A DNA stretch of 48,579 bases from Planctomycetota bacterium (GTDB taxonomy: Bacteria > Planctomycetota > Phycisphaerae > UBA1845), in contig JAJRSP010000248.1 of assembly GCA_024278775.1 (NCBI GenBank), positions 1-48,579 of the forward strand, written 5' to 3'. Every line of letters begins with the position of its first letter. Position 1 is the first letter of the stretch. The notes below the pieces were generated by a model. The model worked only from the letters and a program-made list of their open reading frames with translations, was not told where the DNA came from and made no database searches. This document shows positions 35,901-44,762 of the stretch, in pieces. Both the position numbers and the translations under genes were made by a program.

Positions 35901-37548
35901 CATCGGCCTGGGCCAAATCGAGAGAGATACCGGCATCCGGTCCCGCATTCGGCATGGCACACAAGGCAATCGTATCAATCGTGGCACCGTTGGTGGGATC
36001 GAGCACGGCCAGATAAAGATCACGCTGGTCGATGTACGCTGCCCATAGCTCATCACCCACGGCTACCGGTGCGGACCGAACCGACGCCCGACCAAGCGGA
36101 TCGTCGATAAGCCGGGTACGGCCTCGTTCCCACACCGCCTCGCCGGTGTCTACGTCAATCGCAATGATCCGACCGTTCTCACGACTATTCCGGTTCAACG
36201 CGCTGCGGTTTTGCACGATGGTGGCCGCATCCTCATCGTAACCCGGAGGGGGTTTGCCTACGCCGGACCGCTCGATGATGAAAGCGAGACCGTGCGACAC
36301 GGAGATTGACCCGGCGGGATAATGGGTGAATGGCTCGCGGGTATCCGGACTACCGGCTCGTCCGACCGCCGTCGCCGCGTCCACCCCCAGGGTCGAGGGA
36401 TCCGGATAGGTCCAGATGGGAGAGAGGTCTTCCAGGTCCAACGCCACGCAGCCACCCGGCTGCCGTACGATCAACCTGTCTCCCGTGACCGCGAACCCCG
36501 GCGTCGGAAGCTGAAGCCGCTCCCCGGCCTCGCTATCGTGAACACGATCCCACACGTTTGACGCACGACCGGGCAGTTGATGTGACCAGGGCGGCGAATC
36601 GGTCACTGTGGGAGAAATGGCCGGCATCAGCCCCTGTCGGGTCGGCGAGCCGCCTCTCATCGGCCAGGACCAGTCGCCGGAGGCAGTAGCGACCATCGGC
36701 GATGCGTTCGGGCCAGTCGTCTCGAACCCCGACGCCATCACATCATCCACACGATCAAACCAGTCCGGTACGGCGTCGGCGTGACTGCGATAATCGGCGA
36801 CGATCGTCTTGGCGAGGGCGACCTGTCCAAGCTCGGCTCTTGCGACCGCCAGCTTGGCCACCACGAAAGATTCCGGGACGTCGGAATCCGGAACCAGCTC
36901 AATGAGATCCGTCAGCAACGAGACCACCTCTCCGGGCCGACCCGCGTCGAGCAGCCACGATGCCAACAGATCGACCGCATCGTCTCCAGATCGAGTGAGA
37001 AGAAAACGCTCCGCGACCAGACGTAGCAACGTCACGTCGTGCCCTTCTCGCGCCCTCCGGAGCATCCCCTTGGCTTGGCCGTCATGAAGCTGTCGATAGG
37101 CTGTGAGCCCCTGTGGGGGAAGATCGGCGATCTGCCGGATGGCCCGACGACGAGCCGACTCGAATAGCGTAAACGCCCGGTCTCCTCCCGTGTCACGGGC
37201 AAGAAGCGACCCCTGCGGGTCGTCGATGATGCGTTGTAATGAGTCGAGGGCGAATTTCCAATCGCGACGGTCGATCCCCTCTCGGGCACGCTCGAAAAGA
37301 TTCACGATCGGAGCGGTTGGTTCGATCAGGATACCAGGGGCATGTGCCAATCGGTCCGAGGCAGGGGAAAACGTGGGCCCCCGTAGCTGCAGTGCCTGAT
37401 TGGGAGCCGGTGGTGCCGCGACCAGCAATCCCGTCATTCCGGCCAACCCCATAACCACACAGGTCACACCATACCGCACCGTACCGCAGACACAGCTGGG
37501 CCGGACGCGCGCGATGATTCCAAGCTTCTGGGTTTGCCGTAGTCGCAT
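32902..37548 (-). CDS. Giant secreted PQQ-like double beta-propeller protein
   Basis: This 1548-residue protein begins MRLRQTQKLGIIARVRPSCV with a signal or anchor segment near 35-50. A helical region precedes the first propeller (about 300-730), which has PQQ-like blades such as GCVALDLEDLSPIWTYP, GRIIAIDVDTGEAVWERG and GVLFAIDADDHTVRWAVRYG. A long helical, TPR-like segment follows (about 740-1060). A second propeller (about 1180-1535) has GALLWHTTLRLP, GIVAFDMHTGEEAWRVALN and ELIALDIVTGHEEWR. Such proteins are abundant in Planctomycetota. PQQ binding itself is not shown, since many members are scaffolds like BamB. The start at 37548 is preferred over an upstream extension. It may act as an envelope scaffold. 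Confidence 0.85.
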   Translation of the reverse strand: MRLRQTQKLGIIARVRPSCVCGTVRYGVTCVVMGLAGMTGLLVAAPPAPNQALQLRGPTFSPASDRLAHAPGILIEPTAPIVNLFERAREGIDRRDWKFALDSLQRIIDDPQGSLLARDTGGDRAFTLFESARRRAIRQIADLPPQGLTAYRQLHDGQAKGMLRRAREGHDVTLLRLVAERFLLTRSGDDAVDLLASWLLDAGRPGEVVSLLTDLIELVPDSDVPESFVVAKLAVARAELGQVALAKTIVADYRSHADAVPDWFDRVDDVMASGFETTGPNASPMVATASGDWSWPMRGGSPTRQGLMPAISPTVTDSPPWSHQLPGRASNVWDRVHDSEAGERLQLPTPGFAVTGDRLIVRQPGGCVALDLEDLSPIWTYPDPSTLGVDAATAVGRAGSPDTREPFTHYPAGSISVSHGLAFIIERSGVGKPPPGYDEDAATIVQNRSALNRNSRENGRIIAIDVDTGEAVWERGRTRLIDDPLGRASVRSAPVAVGDELWAAYIDQRDLYLAVLDPTNGATIDTIALCAMPNAGPDAGISLDLAQADDLVYVPTEYGVLFAIDADDHTVRWAVRYGDGPVRAPVLTRVQRRNAGRANQPATHSTLDATQVWLSSPPVVAGGLVLLAATDQSELLAFSAAFGTLAWSAPSDGASYVIGADDRYVWLGGRTVSCLSLVDGTEVWATPLDETPSGRAVLSGDSIHVPTSAGLITLHAATGAVSGRQLLVNAIAPLGNLLCTDAALISIEPSSVRKFPDTGGPYLAALEAYRHNPGAVIPTLRLAWMQHLRGDPEAALHTLASIHKDTLRGDSRRLSAVARLQVEALLTLAQSESGEAALKHLATARDVALTPADRLRSRLARAEQLVTMGRAAEAYETLLDTAFKPESAHRVKVTSRVTASARLQIASRLAVISKSLDRSDATRIARDLSRRATQASADLTSETSWREARTFLSVLADLPVPVSLRVAALLSLADWEVTRFGYERAEQLLLQGYALAEEPSQRSAVLMRLSDLTLQPTQDDPVRLNRLLDELETNYTDLPLAPGSVMAVMGGDSKTVGDWVRAVRRKEEAAGSPTVSEASAMRVAYGAPLSWVIQSSRRANSSVVVPFKLVEELRAVLDRRDAPRLVDLRRSTYDGPSDRAFFHAEDDVVFCLRPRDGALLWHTTLRLPESFTTPSGARTMQDISGRRRAVADGQIAVFNGRFGVFAVGTRTGRRLWYKPFEFITNVSATNIRDVKMDARDGLLAAMPHEGRLTLLRLRDGAELWERDLRGVPVGRVVLTDRVVATIDGSQRRAQFFQRSDGVWIGRADFSQSPDGKHVVHLVEVGHWLIGPTISPGAEGEGEDPGIVAFDMHTGEEAWRVALNKPLAQLFDASLGYLGVALMGGDVMVLRSNTGEVAFTHRVSGVTSVVSGRVIDTNLVVQAHSTQRRGGASELIALDIVTGHEEWRRSDITGPVDFRKINDRLYVPVLIDQTYGQSRGAPRLGGAIVDLRTGLNLGDAANLHTNASNLHRFNGDYGLYDGALLVGFSDGIQAYTTERMRPQESEQGF

Positions 37549-37899
37549 TTCGAATGCCCTTGCCCCGTGCCGCGCGCGGCGCACACCGCACGCCCACCCC
37601 CGTCCCGTCGAGACGATGGAGCCTGGCACGCACGTTTATCGGAATATCGGCCAGCGCACCGCACCCCCCAAGCCAGACGGCGGCCTCCTCCCGAATCTCG
37701 CGTGGTCCATCGTAGCGGGGTCCGGACGACGCTTCCAGGCTCCTTGGGAACGGGCGACAACTGAATACATCCAGACGTGGGATGGATTACACTCCCGTAC
37801 ACTCACGAGGTACGACCGGCGCAACGGTGGCGTAACACAGTGGACAAAACAACCCTATCAGTGCTGCCAACGAGACGGAGACCACACTACGAACGCGCG
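37549..37899. other. Intergenic region between ffh and the propeller gene
   Basis: About 350 bases follow the ffh stop and precede the propeller gene in minus-strand order. Open frames on both strands are short and featureless. The region should contain the promoter of the propeller-prenyltransferase pair. A TGTAAT near 37785-37795 on the minus strand could be a -10 box, but no matching -35 was found. Confidence 0.35.
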
Positions 37900-39327
37900 T
37901 CAGCGACGGCGTTTTTTGCGCTTGTCGCGCTTGCTGAGCGTGCGCCGGGATTGGGTCGACTTGCCCTTGAGCCTCGGCATACCGCCGCCGGACATCATTT
38001 TCGAGAGCTGGGGCATCATCCGCATCCGCTGCATGAGGGACTGCCCGCTGATTTGTTTCATCATCTGTCGCATCGGCTCGTACATCTTCACGAGCCCGGA
38101 TACGTCCGATGGATCGCAACCGGCCCCCCGGGCGATCCGCCGGCGGCGAGAGGCATCAATCATCTTGGGGTGGCTTCGCTCCTTCGGCGTCATCGACTGA
38201 ATCACCGCCTCGATGCGAACCAACTCCCCGTCGTCCACTTCCATATCGCCCATCGCGTCGCTCATGCCGGGCATCTTCTTAAGCAGATCTCTCATCGAGC
38301 CCATCTGCTTCATCTTGCGGAGTTGGAGAAGAAAATCGTCGAGCGTGAACCGGCCCGACTTCATCTTCTCTTCCATCTTGGCTGCTTCGCCCGCGTCGTA
38401 TTGCTTCTGAGCCTGCTCGACCAACGTGAGCACATCGCCCATGCCAAGAATGCGACCGGCGATCCGATCCGGATGAAACTCCTCCAGCGCGTCCAGCTTT
38501 TCGCCAACACCGATGAACTTGATCGGCTTACCCGTGACAAACTTCGTCGACAGCGCCGCACCGCCGCGCGTATCGCTGTCAAACTTGGTGAGGATCGCCC
38601 CGTCCAACTCCAGCCGCTCGTTGAACGCCTTGGCCGTGTTCACCGCGTCCTGACCGGTCATCGCGTCAAGCACAAGATAAATCTGGTGCGGCGTGGTCAC
38701 CTGAGCGACTTTGGCCACCTCCGCCATCATCTCTTCATCAATCGCGAGCCGACCGGCCGTGTCCAAAATCACCACGTCACGATCATGCTTCCGCGCATAG
38801 TTCACGCCGTTGCGGCACACCTTCACCGCGTTCTCATGCCCGCGCTCGGTATAGACCGGCACGCCGACCTGCTCCGCCAGCACCTCAAGCTGGTCGATCG
38901 CCGCCGGACGTTTGAGGTCGGCCGCCACCAACAGCGGACGCTTGGCCTTCTCCAGAAGCATTTTCGCGAGCTTGCCGCAGGTGGTCGTTTTGCCCGAGCC
39001 CTGAAGACCGGCCATCATCAGCACCGTCGGACCGGGCGTGACAACAGGAATCTTCGGGTCCACCGGACCCATGATCTCGATCAACTCATTGTGAACGATC
39101 TTGACCATGACGTCGGCCGGACGGAGCGTGTGGATGACCTCCGCGCCGAGTGCCTTTTCCTGCACGCGCTCGCAAAAGGTCTTGGCAACATCGAGGTGGA
39201 CGTCGGCTTCCAGCAGCGCAGTGCGAATCTCCCGCATCGCCTCGGCCACGTTCTGCTCAGTGATCTTCCCGCGTCCGCGAAGCCCGCGAAAAATCCCGCC
39301 TAGTCTGTCAGAGAGTGCGTCAAACAT
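37900..39327 (-). CDS. ffh: Signal recognition particle protein
   Basis: The 475-residue GTPase binds signal peptides and SRP RNA and delivers ribosomes to FtsY at the membrane. The N domain (1-90) is followed by the G domain with GLQGSGKTTT (107-116), ADLKRPAAIDQL, DTAGR and TKFD. The Met-rich M domain (from about 325) includes MRDLLKKMPGM, MTPKERSHP and SRRRRIARGAG, and ends in a basic tail rich in Arg and Lys. Length and motifs are normal for Ffh. The start at 39327 begins the conserved MFDALSDRLGG; the upstream extension is not conserved. rpsP, rimM and trmD, frequent neighbours of ffh, are absent here. Confidence 0.96.
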   Translation of the reverse strand: MFDALSDRLGGIFRGLRGRGKITEQNVAEAMREIRTALLEADVHLDVAKTFCERVQEKALGAEVIHTLRPADVMVKIVHNELIEIMGPVDPKIPVVTPGPTVLMMAGLQGSGKTTTCGKLAKMLLEKAKRPLLVAADLKRPAAIDQLEVLAEQVGVPVYTERGHENAVKVCRNGVNYARKHDRDVVILDTAGRLAIDEEMMAEVAKVAQVTTPHQIYLVLDAMTGQDAVNTAKAFNERLELDGAILTKFDSDTRGGAALSTKFVTGKPIKFIGVGEKLDALEEFHPDRIAGRILGMGDVLTLVEQAQKQYDAGEAAKMEEKMKSGRFTLDDFLLQLRKMKQMGSMRDLLKKMPGMSDAMGDMEVDDGELVRIEAVIQSMTPKERSHPKMIDASRRRRIARGAGCDPSDVSGLVKMYEPMRQMMKQISGQSLMQRMRMMPQLSKMMSGGGMPRLKGKSTQSRRTLSKRDKRKKRRR

Positions 39328-39397
39328 GGTGCCATTATTATGGTGTGACGCGGCCCCGGTCAACCGCGTCCCGTTTGCCCTCGGCACGAAATCTACA

Positions 39398-39462
39398 ACG
39401 GAGCTTGGCACGGCGCAGGCAGCGAGGCGCGAAAGCCTGGAAGCTCCGTGATACGTATCACG
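39398..39462 (-). promoter_or_regulatory. Nested hairpin plus 16-base palindrome between SpoVR and ffh
   Basis: ACGGAGCTT (39398-39406) pairs perfectly with AAGCTCCGT (39441-39449), and an inner CAGGC/GCCTG (39416-39420, 39435-39439) pairs as well. The palindrome CGTGATACGTATCACG (39447-39462) overlaps the outer arm by three bases and directly abuts the SpoVR stop. In the minus-strand transcript it follows SpoVR and precedes ffh by about 70 bases. It could be a terminator-like structure, a leader element of ffh or an operator. There is no T-run. Confidence 0.5.
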
Positions 39463-41016
39463 CTAAAACTGGTTGGCAGGAGGGTCGATGTCGTCGTCGA
39501 CGCGCTGCTGAGCGGACTTTTCACCATCGAAGGTGAAGAGGATGGGCTCATCGTCGATGCGGGCGTGCAGATGAACGGGGCGTTTCCACACATTGAATAA
39601 CTGCTTCAGGGTCTCGACGGCGTATTTGATCTCAATGTCGGCACCGTTGTGATGATGACCGAGATACAACTCGCCCCGGTTTTTGTAGTTGCCATCCATC
39701 ACATAAATATACGGCTGCCCGTGATTCGTGAGCATAAACAGGAACTGTTGTTTGATCTGGCGAAAGTCGCGGTTCACCACAACCATACGACCCGTGGCGG
39801 GGTCTTGGCGGTAATGATAAAGGTCCTGATCTTCGACGAACTCCGGCGTCAGGAACTCATCGAGAAAAGTGACGTCGTTATAGATCGCACGGACCTCAAA
39901 GATTTTCTCTCGTCCGGGCGATCCCCGGCCCACGATGCGACCCTTCGGGGCTTTTTCTTTCCCCCAGTGGCGTCGCTCGGCCATATCGTCGCAGGCATCG
40001 TAGTCCCTGCCGTACCGCCCGGTGTTCCAGCGCCGTTCGATATCGCGAAGTAGTTCGATGCCCAGTTTATACGGGTTGAGCCGCCCCGGGCTTGTCGCCA
40101 GCGTACCGGAGTGATGTTCGCAATAATCGATCAGTTCACTGTCATCCAGGATATAATTGGTCATCATGGTGGAGTGCCAGTAGCTGGCCCACCCTTCGTT
40201 CATGATCTTGGTCTGCCCTTGGGGAGCGAAGTAGTAAGCCTCCTCGCGAATGATGGCAAGCAGATCGGCCTCCCAATCTTCCAGCGGCGCATGTTGCAAC
40301 AGGAACAAGAGCACGTCGCGCACGGGCCGTTCCGGAAACCGTTGAGTGGCGCGCTGTTCGCGATCTTGGATCGCTTCACGATCCGTAACCAGTTGCTCCG
40401 GTGGATTGATGTAGCGATCCATATAGCTCTTGGCCGGATAGCGCACGGCGGTTTGAGGTTCCGGCGTGGCGGCACCAGCCGTCTCGGTCGGCTCGTCGGC
40501 TTGTCGGCGCATAAAAACCGAGTGAGGGTCAATAAGTTTTTCGAGTGATAAATAGGTGTCAATGACCGACTCGACCCGATCCTGCCCGTGCCGTTCGATA
40601 TAACGTCGCACACGGGTGCTGTGGTTGGCCATCTCGTCCATCATTTTCCGGTTGGTCTTGCTGAACCAATAGTTGTTTTTGAAAAAATCTCCGTGTCCGT
40701 AAACGTGAGCGATGACGGTTTTGTGATCGACCATCATGTTGTCGTTGAGCAGGTAGGCGTAACACGGATCGTTGTTGATGACCATCTCGTAGATTTTCCC
40801 CAGCCCGTATTTGTGCTGTTTGCGCAGGCGTTCGTATTCCATGCCAAAACGCCAGTGCGGATACCGCGTGGGAAAGCCGCCATAGGCCGCGACCTGCGAG
40901 ATTTGCTCCGAAGTGAGCATCTCGAACACCGTCGGGAAGAAGTCAAGTTCTTGCTGCCGGGCGATCTTGGCGATACGTTCGGCTTGTTGCGAGATTTCTT
41001 CGGGGAGCTTATTCAT
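39463..41016 (-). CDS. SpoVR-family protein
   Basis: The 517-residue cytoplasmic protein shows the SpoVR hallmarks: GGFPTRYPHWRFGMEYERL near 46-64, YGLGKIYEMVINNDPCYAYL near 71-90, VYGHGDFFKNNYWF near 104-117 and, late, GRGSPGREKIFEVR. SpoVR/YcgB proteins have no defined reaction. In E. coli and others they are encoded with the PrkA kinase (YeaG) and the DUF444 protein (YeaH), and they respond to starvation or stress. Here the order PrkA - DUF444 - SpoVR is the same, with only eight bases to the preceding gene. The length matches the family. Confidence 0.93.
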   Translation of the reverse strand: MNKLPEEISQQAERIAKIARQQELDFFPTVFEMLTSEQISQVAAYGGFPTRYPHWRFGMEYERLRKQHKYGLGKIYEMVINNDPCYAYLLNDNMMVDHKTVIAHVYGHGDFFKNNYWFSKTNRKMMDEMANHSTRVRRYIERHGQDRVESVIDTYLSLEKLIDPHSVFMRRQADEPTETAGAATPEPQTAVRYPAKSYMDRYINPPEQLVTDREAIQDREQRATQRFPERPVRDVLLFLLQHAPLEDWEADLLAIIREEAYYFAPQGQTKIMNEGWASYWHSTMMTNYILDDSELIDYCEHHSGTLATSPGRLNPYKLGIELLRDIERRWNTGRYGRDYDACDDMAERRHWGKEKAPKGRIVGRGSPGREKIFEVRAIYNDVTFLDEFLTPEFVEDQDLYHYRQDPATGRMVVVNRDFRQIKQQFLFMLTNHGQPYIYVMDGNYKNRGELYLGHHHNGADIEIKYAVETLKQLFNVWKRPVHLHARIDDEPILFTFDGEKSAQQRVDDDIDPPANQF

Positions 41017-41024
41017 ACCGTACG

Positions 41025-42155
41025 CTACCTCCCCGTGGCAAAGAACGCCTTGATGCTGTCGTAGATGTCGTCCTTGTTATTGACGCGACTGGTGATGACC
41101 TCTTCGATGTCGGACAAATGCTCATGCACCACGTTGATGAAGTTGCCACTGCCGTAGGCGCTGGCCACCTGGCAGTAGCCGAACATATTGAGTGAGGGCA
41201 CGAGATGATCGCGAACCATGGCGCAACACTCGCGGCTGTCGGATTCGCTGCTGTTGTCGCCGTCGGAGAAATGGAACAGATAGACGTTCCACTCGGTCGG
41301 GGCGTACTGGTTTTCGATAATCTCTCGGGCGAGACGATAGGCACTGCTGATCCGTGTGCCGCCGTCTTCACGAATGCGGAAGAACGTCTCACGATCCACC
41401 TCCCCCGCACGGACGTCGTGGACGATGTAGCGGCTTTCAATCCCCTGATAGTTTCGACGTAGCCATGCGTCGATCCAAAACGCCTCCAACCGGACGAGCT
41501 CTTTTTGCTCATCGCCCATCGAACCGGACACGTCCATCATGTAGATGATCACCGCGTTGGACTGCGGGCTGAGTATCGTTTTCCAGCTTCGATAGACCTT
41601 GTCGGACCGCTCAAAAATAATGCGCGGCGTCTTCGGGTCGTACATGCCGGCCATGATCTGTCGACGCAGCGCCTTGCGAAACGTGCGCCGAAAGTGTCTC
41701 AGTGACTCCGGTCCGGATTGGCGCACGCCGCTGTATTTGTCCCGCTCCGACGTGATCCGGTGCTTGCCCTTCGGCTCGATACGCGGGAGCTGCAGTTCCT
41801 CTCCGAGTATCTCGGCCAGCTCGTCGAGACTCACATCCACTTCGAGAATGTGATTCCCTTTTTCGTTGCCGCCCGGTCCGGCGTCGCCTTCGTCGCCGAC
41901 CGAATCGCCCGGCTTCGCTTCCCCCTTGCCCACGCCACCGGCGTTGTTATCACCGTAGCGAAAATTCGGAATCTCGATGCCACTGACCGGAATGCTGATG
42001 TACCGCTTGCCCTCGCGGCCCAGCAGCTCGCTGCGCGTCAGGAATTTGCGCAGCTCCTTTCGAATTCGTCCCTTGACGATCTTGCGAAAGCGCTGATGGT
42101 CGTTGTTGATCTGAAGAATCATCGGAGACAACCCCACGCCATCGAAAGCTCCCAT
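41025..42155 (-). CDS. DUF444 (YeaH/YhbH) VWA-like protein
   Basis: The 376-residue protein has the DUF444 N-terminus (LQINNDHQRFRKIVKGRI) and a Gly-rich linker near 70-100. A VWA-like half has a MIDAS motif at Asp208-Ser210-Ser212 (MMDVSGSMGDEQKEL) and the conserved EDGGTRISSAYRLA and FHFSDGDNSS. It is the standard partner of PrkA and SpoVR and is presumably a target or adaptor of the kinase. It begins 54 bases after prkA and is followed by SpoVR after eight. The start is the first ATG with homology close behind; a later ATG at residue 12 is an alternative. Confidence 0.93.
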   Translation of the reverse strand: MGAFDGVGLSPMILQINNDHQRFRKIVKGRIRKELRKFLTRSELLGREGKRYISIPVSGIEIPNFRYGDNNAGGVGKGEAKPGDSVGDEGDAGPGGNEKGNHILEVDVSLDELAEILGEELQLPRIEPKGKHRITSERDKYSGVRQSGPESLRHFRRTFRKALRRQIMAGMYDPKTPRIIFERSDKVYRSWKTILSPQSNAVIIYMMDVSGSMGDEQKELVRLEAFWIDAWLRRNYQGIESRYIVHDVRAGEVDRETFFRIREDGGTRISSAYRLAREIIENQYAPTEWNVYLFHFSDGDNSSESDSRECCAMVRDHLVPSLNMFGYCQVASAYGSGNFINVVHEHLSDIEEVITSRVNNKDDIYDSIKAFFATGR

Positions 42156-42209
42156 ACCGAATCCCGCCTACGCCGCCCAACCTCCCGGCCGCAGCCCTTG
42201 CGTTCGTGC

Positions 42210-44270
42210 CTACTCTTCCGTCTTCGCGTCGCCACGTGCGAAGATGCTGGCCACGTAGTTGAGCACATCCGTGGCACTCGTTTCGTTGTAACCGAAGTAT
42301 TTGATCAGTCGCTGCTTCACCACGTCGATCTTGGCCTGCGTCTCATCATCAACCACGCCGGAGACTACGTTTTTGAGCTTGAGCGTGTCGCGCTGATCCT
42401 CGAAGAGCTTTAACTCGAGCGCCTTCTGTAGCCTGGCATTGGTGTGGAAATCAAACTTTTTCCCGTCCAGGGATAGCGCACCGATATAGTTCATGATCTC
42501 CTGGCGGAAGTCGTCCTTGCGGCTCTCGGGGATGTCGATCTTCTCTTCGATCGAACGCATCAGTCGCTCATCCGGCTCCTCATCCTTGCCCGTGTACTTG
42601 TTGCGAACTTTTTCGTGTTGGGTGTAGGCCCGTACGCTCTCGATATAATTCGAACAGAGCCGGGAGATGGCATCTTCGTCAGCGCTGATGGCTCGCTGCA
42701 CTTCTGATTTGAGGATGTCCTCGTATTCCTCCCGAACCAGACCAAGCATTTCTCGGAAGCGGGTCTTCAATTCTTCGTCGGTGATGAGGCTGTGATGCGA
42801 CAATCCACCTTCGAGTTCGTTCATCACCATGAACGGATTAATGCACTTCTCCTGAATCGCCTGATCGCTCACGAGGGCGTTGGAGAGCTTGTCCTGGATG
42901 TAACGCGGACTGATCCCCTGCATCCCCTCGCGCGGGGCCTCGTCGCGGAGCTCACGCACGGAATCTTCCGTAAAATTGGGGATGCTCTTGCCGTTGTACA
43001 GCTTCAGCTTCTGCATCAACGTGAGCCCGGCTTTTTTCGGCTCTTCCAGCCGCGTGAGCACCGCCCACATGGCCGCGGTCTCGATGGTATGGGGCGCGAT
43101 GTGGATCCCGCGGATCCGCTCTTTGTTGAAGTCTTTGGAGTAGATGGCAATCTCGTCGTCCAGGGCGATGTTGTAGGGTACGTCGATCTTGATGGTCCGA
43201 TCGCGGAAGGCTTCCATCAGGTCGTTCGACTGAAGCTTTTTGTACTCCGGCTCGTTTGTGTGCCCGATGATGACCTCGTCGATGTGCGTCTGAGCGAACT
43301 TCTTGGGTTTAATCAGATGTTCTTGAGAAGCACCAAGCAGGTCATACAAAAACGCAACGTCCAGCTTGAGCACTTCGATGAACTCGATCAACCCCCGGTT
43401 GGCAATGTTCAGCTCACCATCGAAGTTGAATGCCCGCGGATCGCTGTCGGTTCCATATTCCGCAATTTTCCGGTAGTTGATGTCGCCGGTAAGTTCCGTG
43501 GAGTCCTGGTTTTTTTCGTCCTTCGGCTGGAACGTGCCGATCCCAATGCGATCTTTCTCGCTCAAAATCATACGACGCACACGGATGTGCTTGATCACCT
43601 CGTGCCAGTCGCCGTCATGCTTGATGAGCAGGTCGTCAAACATCTTTCGACAAAACGGATCGAGCGCACCCTCCACACGCACACGCTCGCCTTCATTCAG
43701 ACCCTTGTTGATCGTAGCCAGTACCTCCTTGCGGGCTTCGATCGGGATTAGCTTGAGCGGCTCTTCGTGCATGGGACAGGGGTACACGATTTCTTTCCCA
43801 TTCTCGTCGTTCATCACCCAAGAGAACGTATAGAGCGTGCCCTCATCGAGGCGCGAATAATGCTCCAAACCCTTCTTGAGCAACCGGGCGATCGTGCTCT
43901 TCGATGACCCCACCGGTCCGTGAAGCAACAAAATACGGCGTTCGGTTCCGTATTGACGAGCGGCCGACTTAAAAAAGTCGACGAGGTTCATCAACGCCAG
44001 GTCCAAACCAAAAATTGCGTCAGCCCCGTGATCGATCGGGTCAGAGAAAAAATGGTACCGCACCATCTCCTGGCGCAGGCTGGTATACCGCTCGCACCCG
44101 AAGTGCATGATCATGTCATAGATGCGCTGGAACGAATTACGAGCGATGCGTGGCGAGTCCACCACCATCTGCAGGTAGTCGTCGAACGAGCCTTCCCAAT
44201 GCTGCTCGCGAAAACGATCCCGGCTCGTTTTTTCCGAAATGAGAGAATAGATATCCGATGTCGATGTCAT
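42210..44270 (-). CDS. prkA: PrkA-family serine protein kinase / AAA+ protein
   Basis: The 686-residue protein has the PrkA AAA+ core with Walker [10 protein letters not shown] at 118-126 and the C-terminal PrkA kinase-like domain. Conserved segments include [40 protein letters not shown] and [15 protein letters not shown]. coli YeaG and Bacillus PrkA act in nutrient and stress adaptation; whether the main activity is kinase or AAA+ protease-like is debated for the family. It leads the PrkA-DUF444-SpoVR trio and probably has its own promoter in the 490-base gap upstream. A usable AAGGGTGA site precedes the ATG. Confidence 0.94.
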   Translation of the reverse strand: MTSTSDIYSLISEKTSRDRFREQHWEGSFDDYLQMVVDSPRIARNSFQRIYDMIMHFGCERYTSLRQEMVRYHFFSDPIDHGADAIFGLDLALMNLVDFFKSAARQYGTERRILLLHGPVGSSKSTIARLLKKGLEHYSRLDEGTLYTFSWVMNDENGKEIVYPCPMHEEPLKLIPIEARKEVLATINKGLNEGERVRVEGALDPFCRKMFDDLLIKHDGDWHEVIKHIRVRRMILSEKDRIGIGTFQPKDEKNQDSTELTGDINYRKIAEYGTDSDPRAFNFDGELNIANRGLIEFIEVLKLDVAFLYDLLGASQEHLIKPKKFAQTHIDEVIIGHTNEPEYKKLQSNDLMEAFRDRTIKIDVPYNIALDDEIAIYSKDFNKERIRGIHIAPHTIETAAMWAVLTRLEEPKKAGLTLMQKLKLYNGKSIPNFTEDSVRELRDEAPREGMQGISPRYIQDKLSNALVSDQAIQEKCINPFMVMNELEGGLSHHSLITDEELKTRFREMLGLVREEYEDILKSEVQRAISADEDAISRLCSNYIESVRAYTQHEKVRNKYTGKDEEPDERLMRSIEEKIDIPESRKDDFRQEIMNYIGALSLDGKKFDFHTNARLQKALELKLFEDQRDTLKLKNVVSGVVDDETQAKIDVVKQRLIKYFGYNETSATDVLNYVASIFARGDAKTEE

Positions 44271-44762
44271 GGCCGATCACCCTTCTTCCAGAAACCAGCG
44301 CGGCCAGCGCGCTGCCCGTGAACCTCACCGCCTCTAGACGGCTCGCGAGTGAATGTACGTGAGCGTCGATACAACCCGAAACATCTCTTTCACGATCGCG
44401 TCACCCACCCCGTTCTTGCCGATCGTTCTTCCGGCCACGCCACCGCCGGAAAGCCTCAGAGGATACTAGGAACCGCGCCGTACCAAGTCAACGTGACACG
44501 ATCGTAACTCTTTGTCTGTCAAGCAGTAGCGGTGCCGTAGCAACCGGGCTATCGCTCGGTCTTACGACCCATATCCCTATCGGCCGCCAGAGTTGCCCTG
44601 TTTGCCTAATTCCATATTGGATTCACCAAGAAAGAAAACGGTCATGCCAAGCGCGCTTGCTCGCGATTGGCGGTGACGCGCGCCGGTGTGCCGGGTGAAT
44701 GTCGCTAGTCCTCCCGCGCGGCACGGAGTTATCGGGTTGCCCGGTCGTGCGATCGCGCCGGG
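44271..44762. other. Long upstream region of the prkA trio
   Basis: These 490 bases lie between the thiE stop and prkA start, both on the minus strand. No gene is supported. A perfect palindrome CAAGCGCGCTTG is at 44648-44659, and a TTGACA on the minus strand is at 44522-44517, but no matching -10 box follows at the right distance. The region probably contains the stress-responsive promoter of the trio, whose sigma factor cannot be named by eye. Confidence 0.4.

Noticed and set aside
37777..39303. A 508-codon open frame on the plus strand antisense to ffh
   Set aside because: It lies wholly opposite the conserved SRP protein gene, is extremely His/Arg/Leu-rich, and has no domain or ribosome binding site. 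It is a mirror of codon bias in GC-rich DNA.
39328..39462. Possible SRP (4.5S) RNA beside ffh
   Set aside because: The hairpin lacks the conserved GGAA tetraloop and asymmetric-loop sequence of bacterial SRP RNA.
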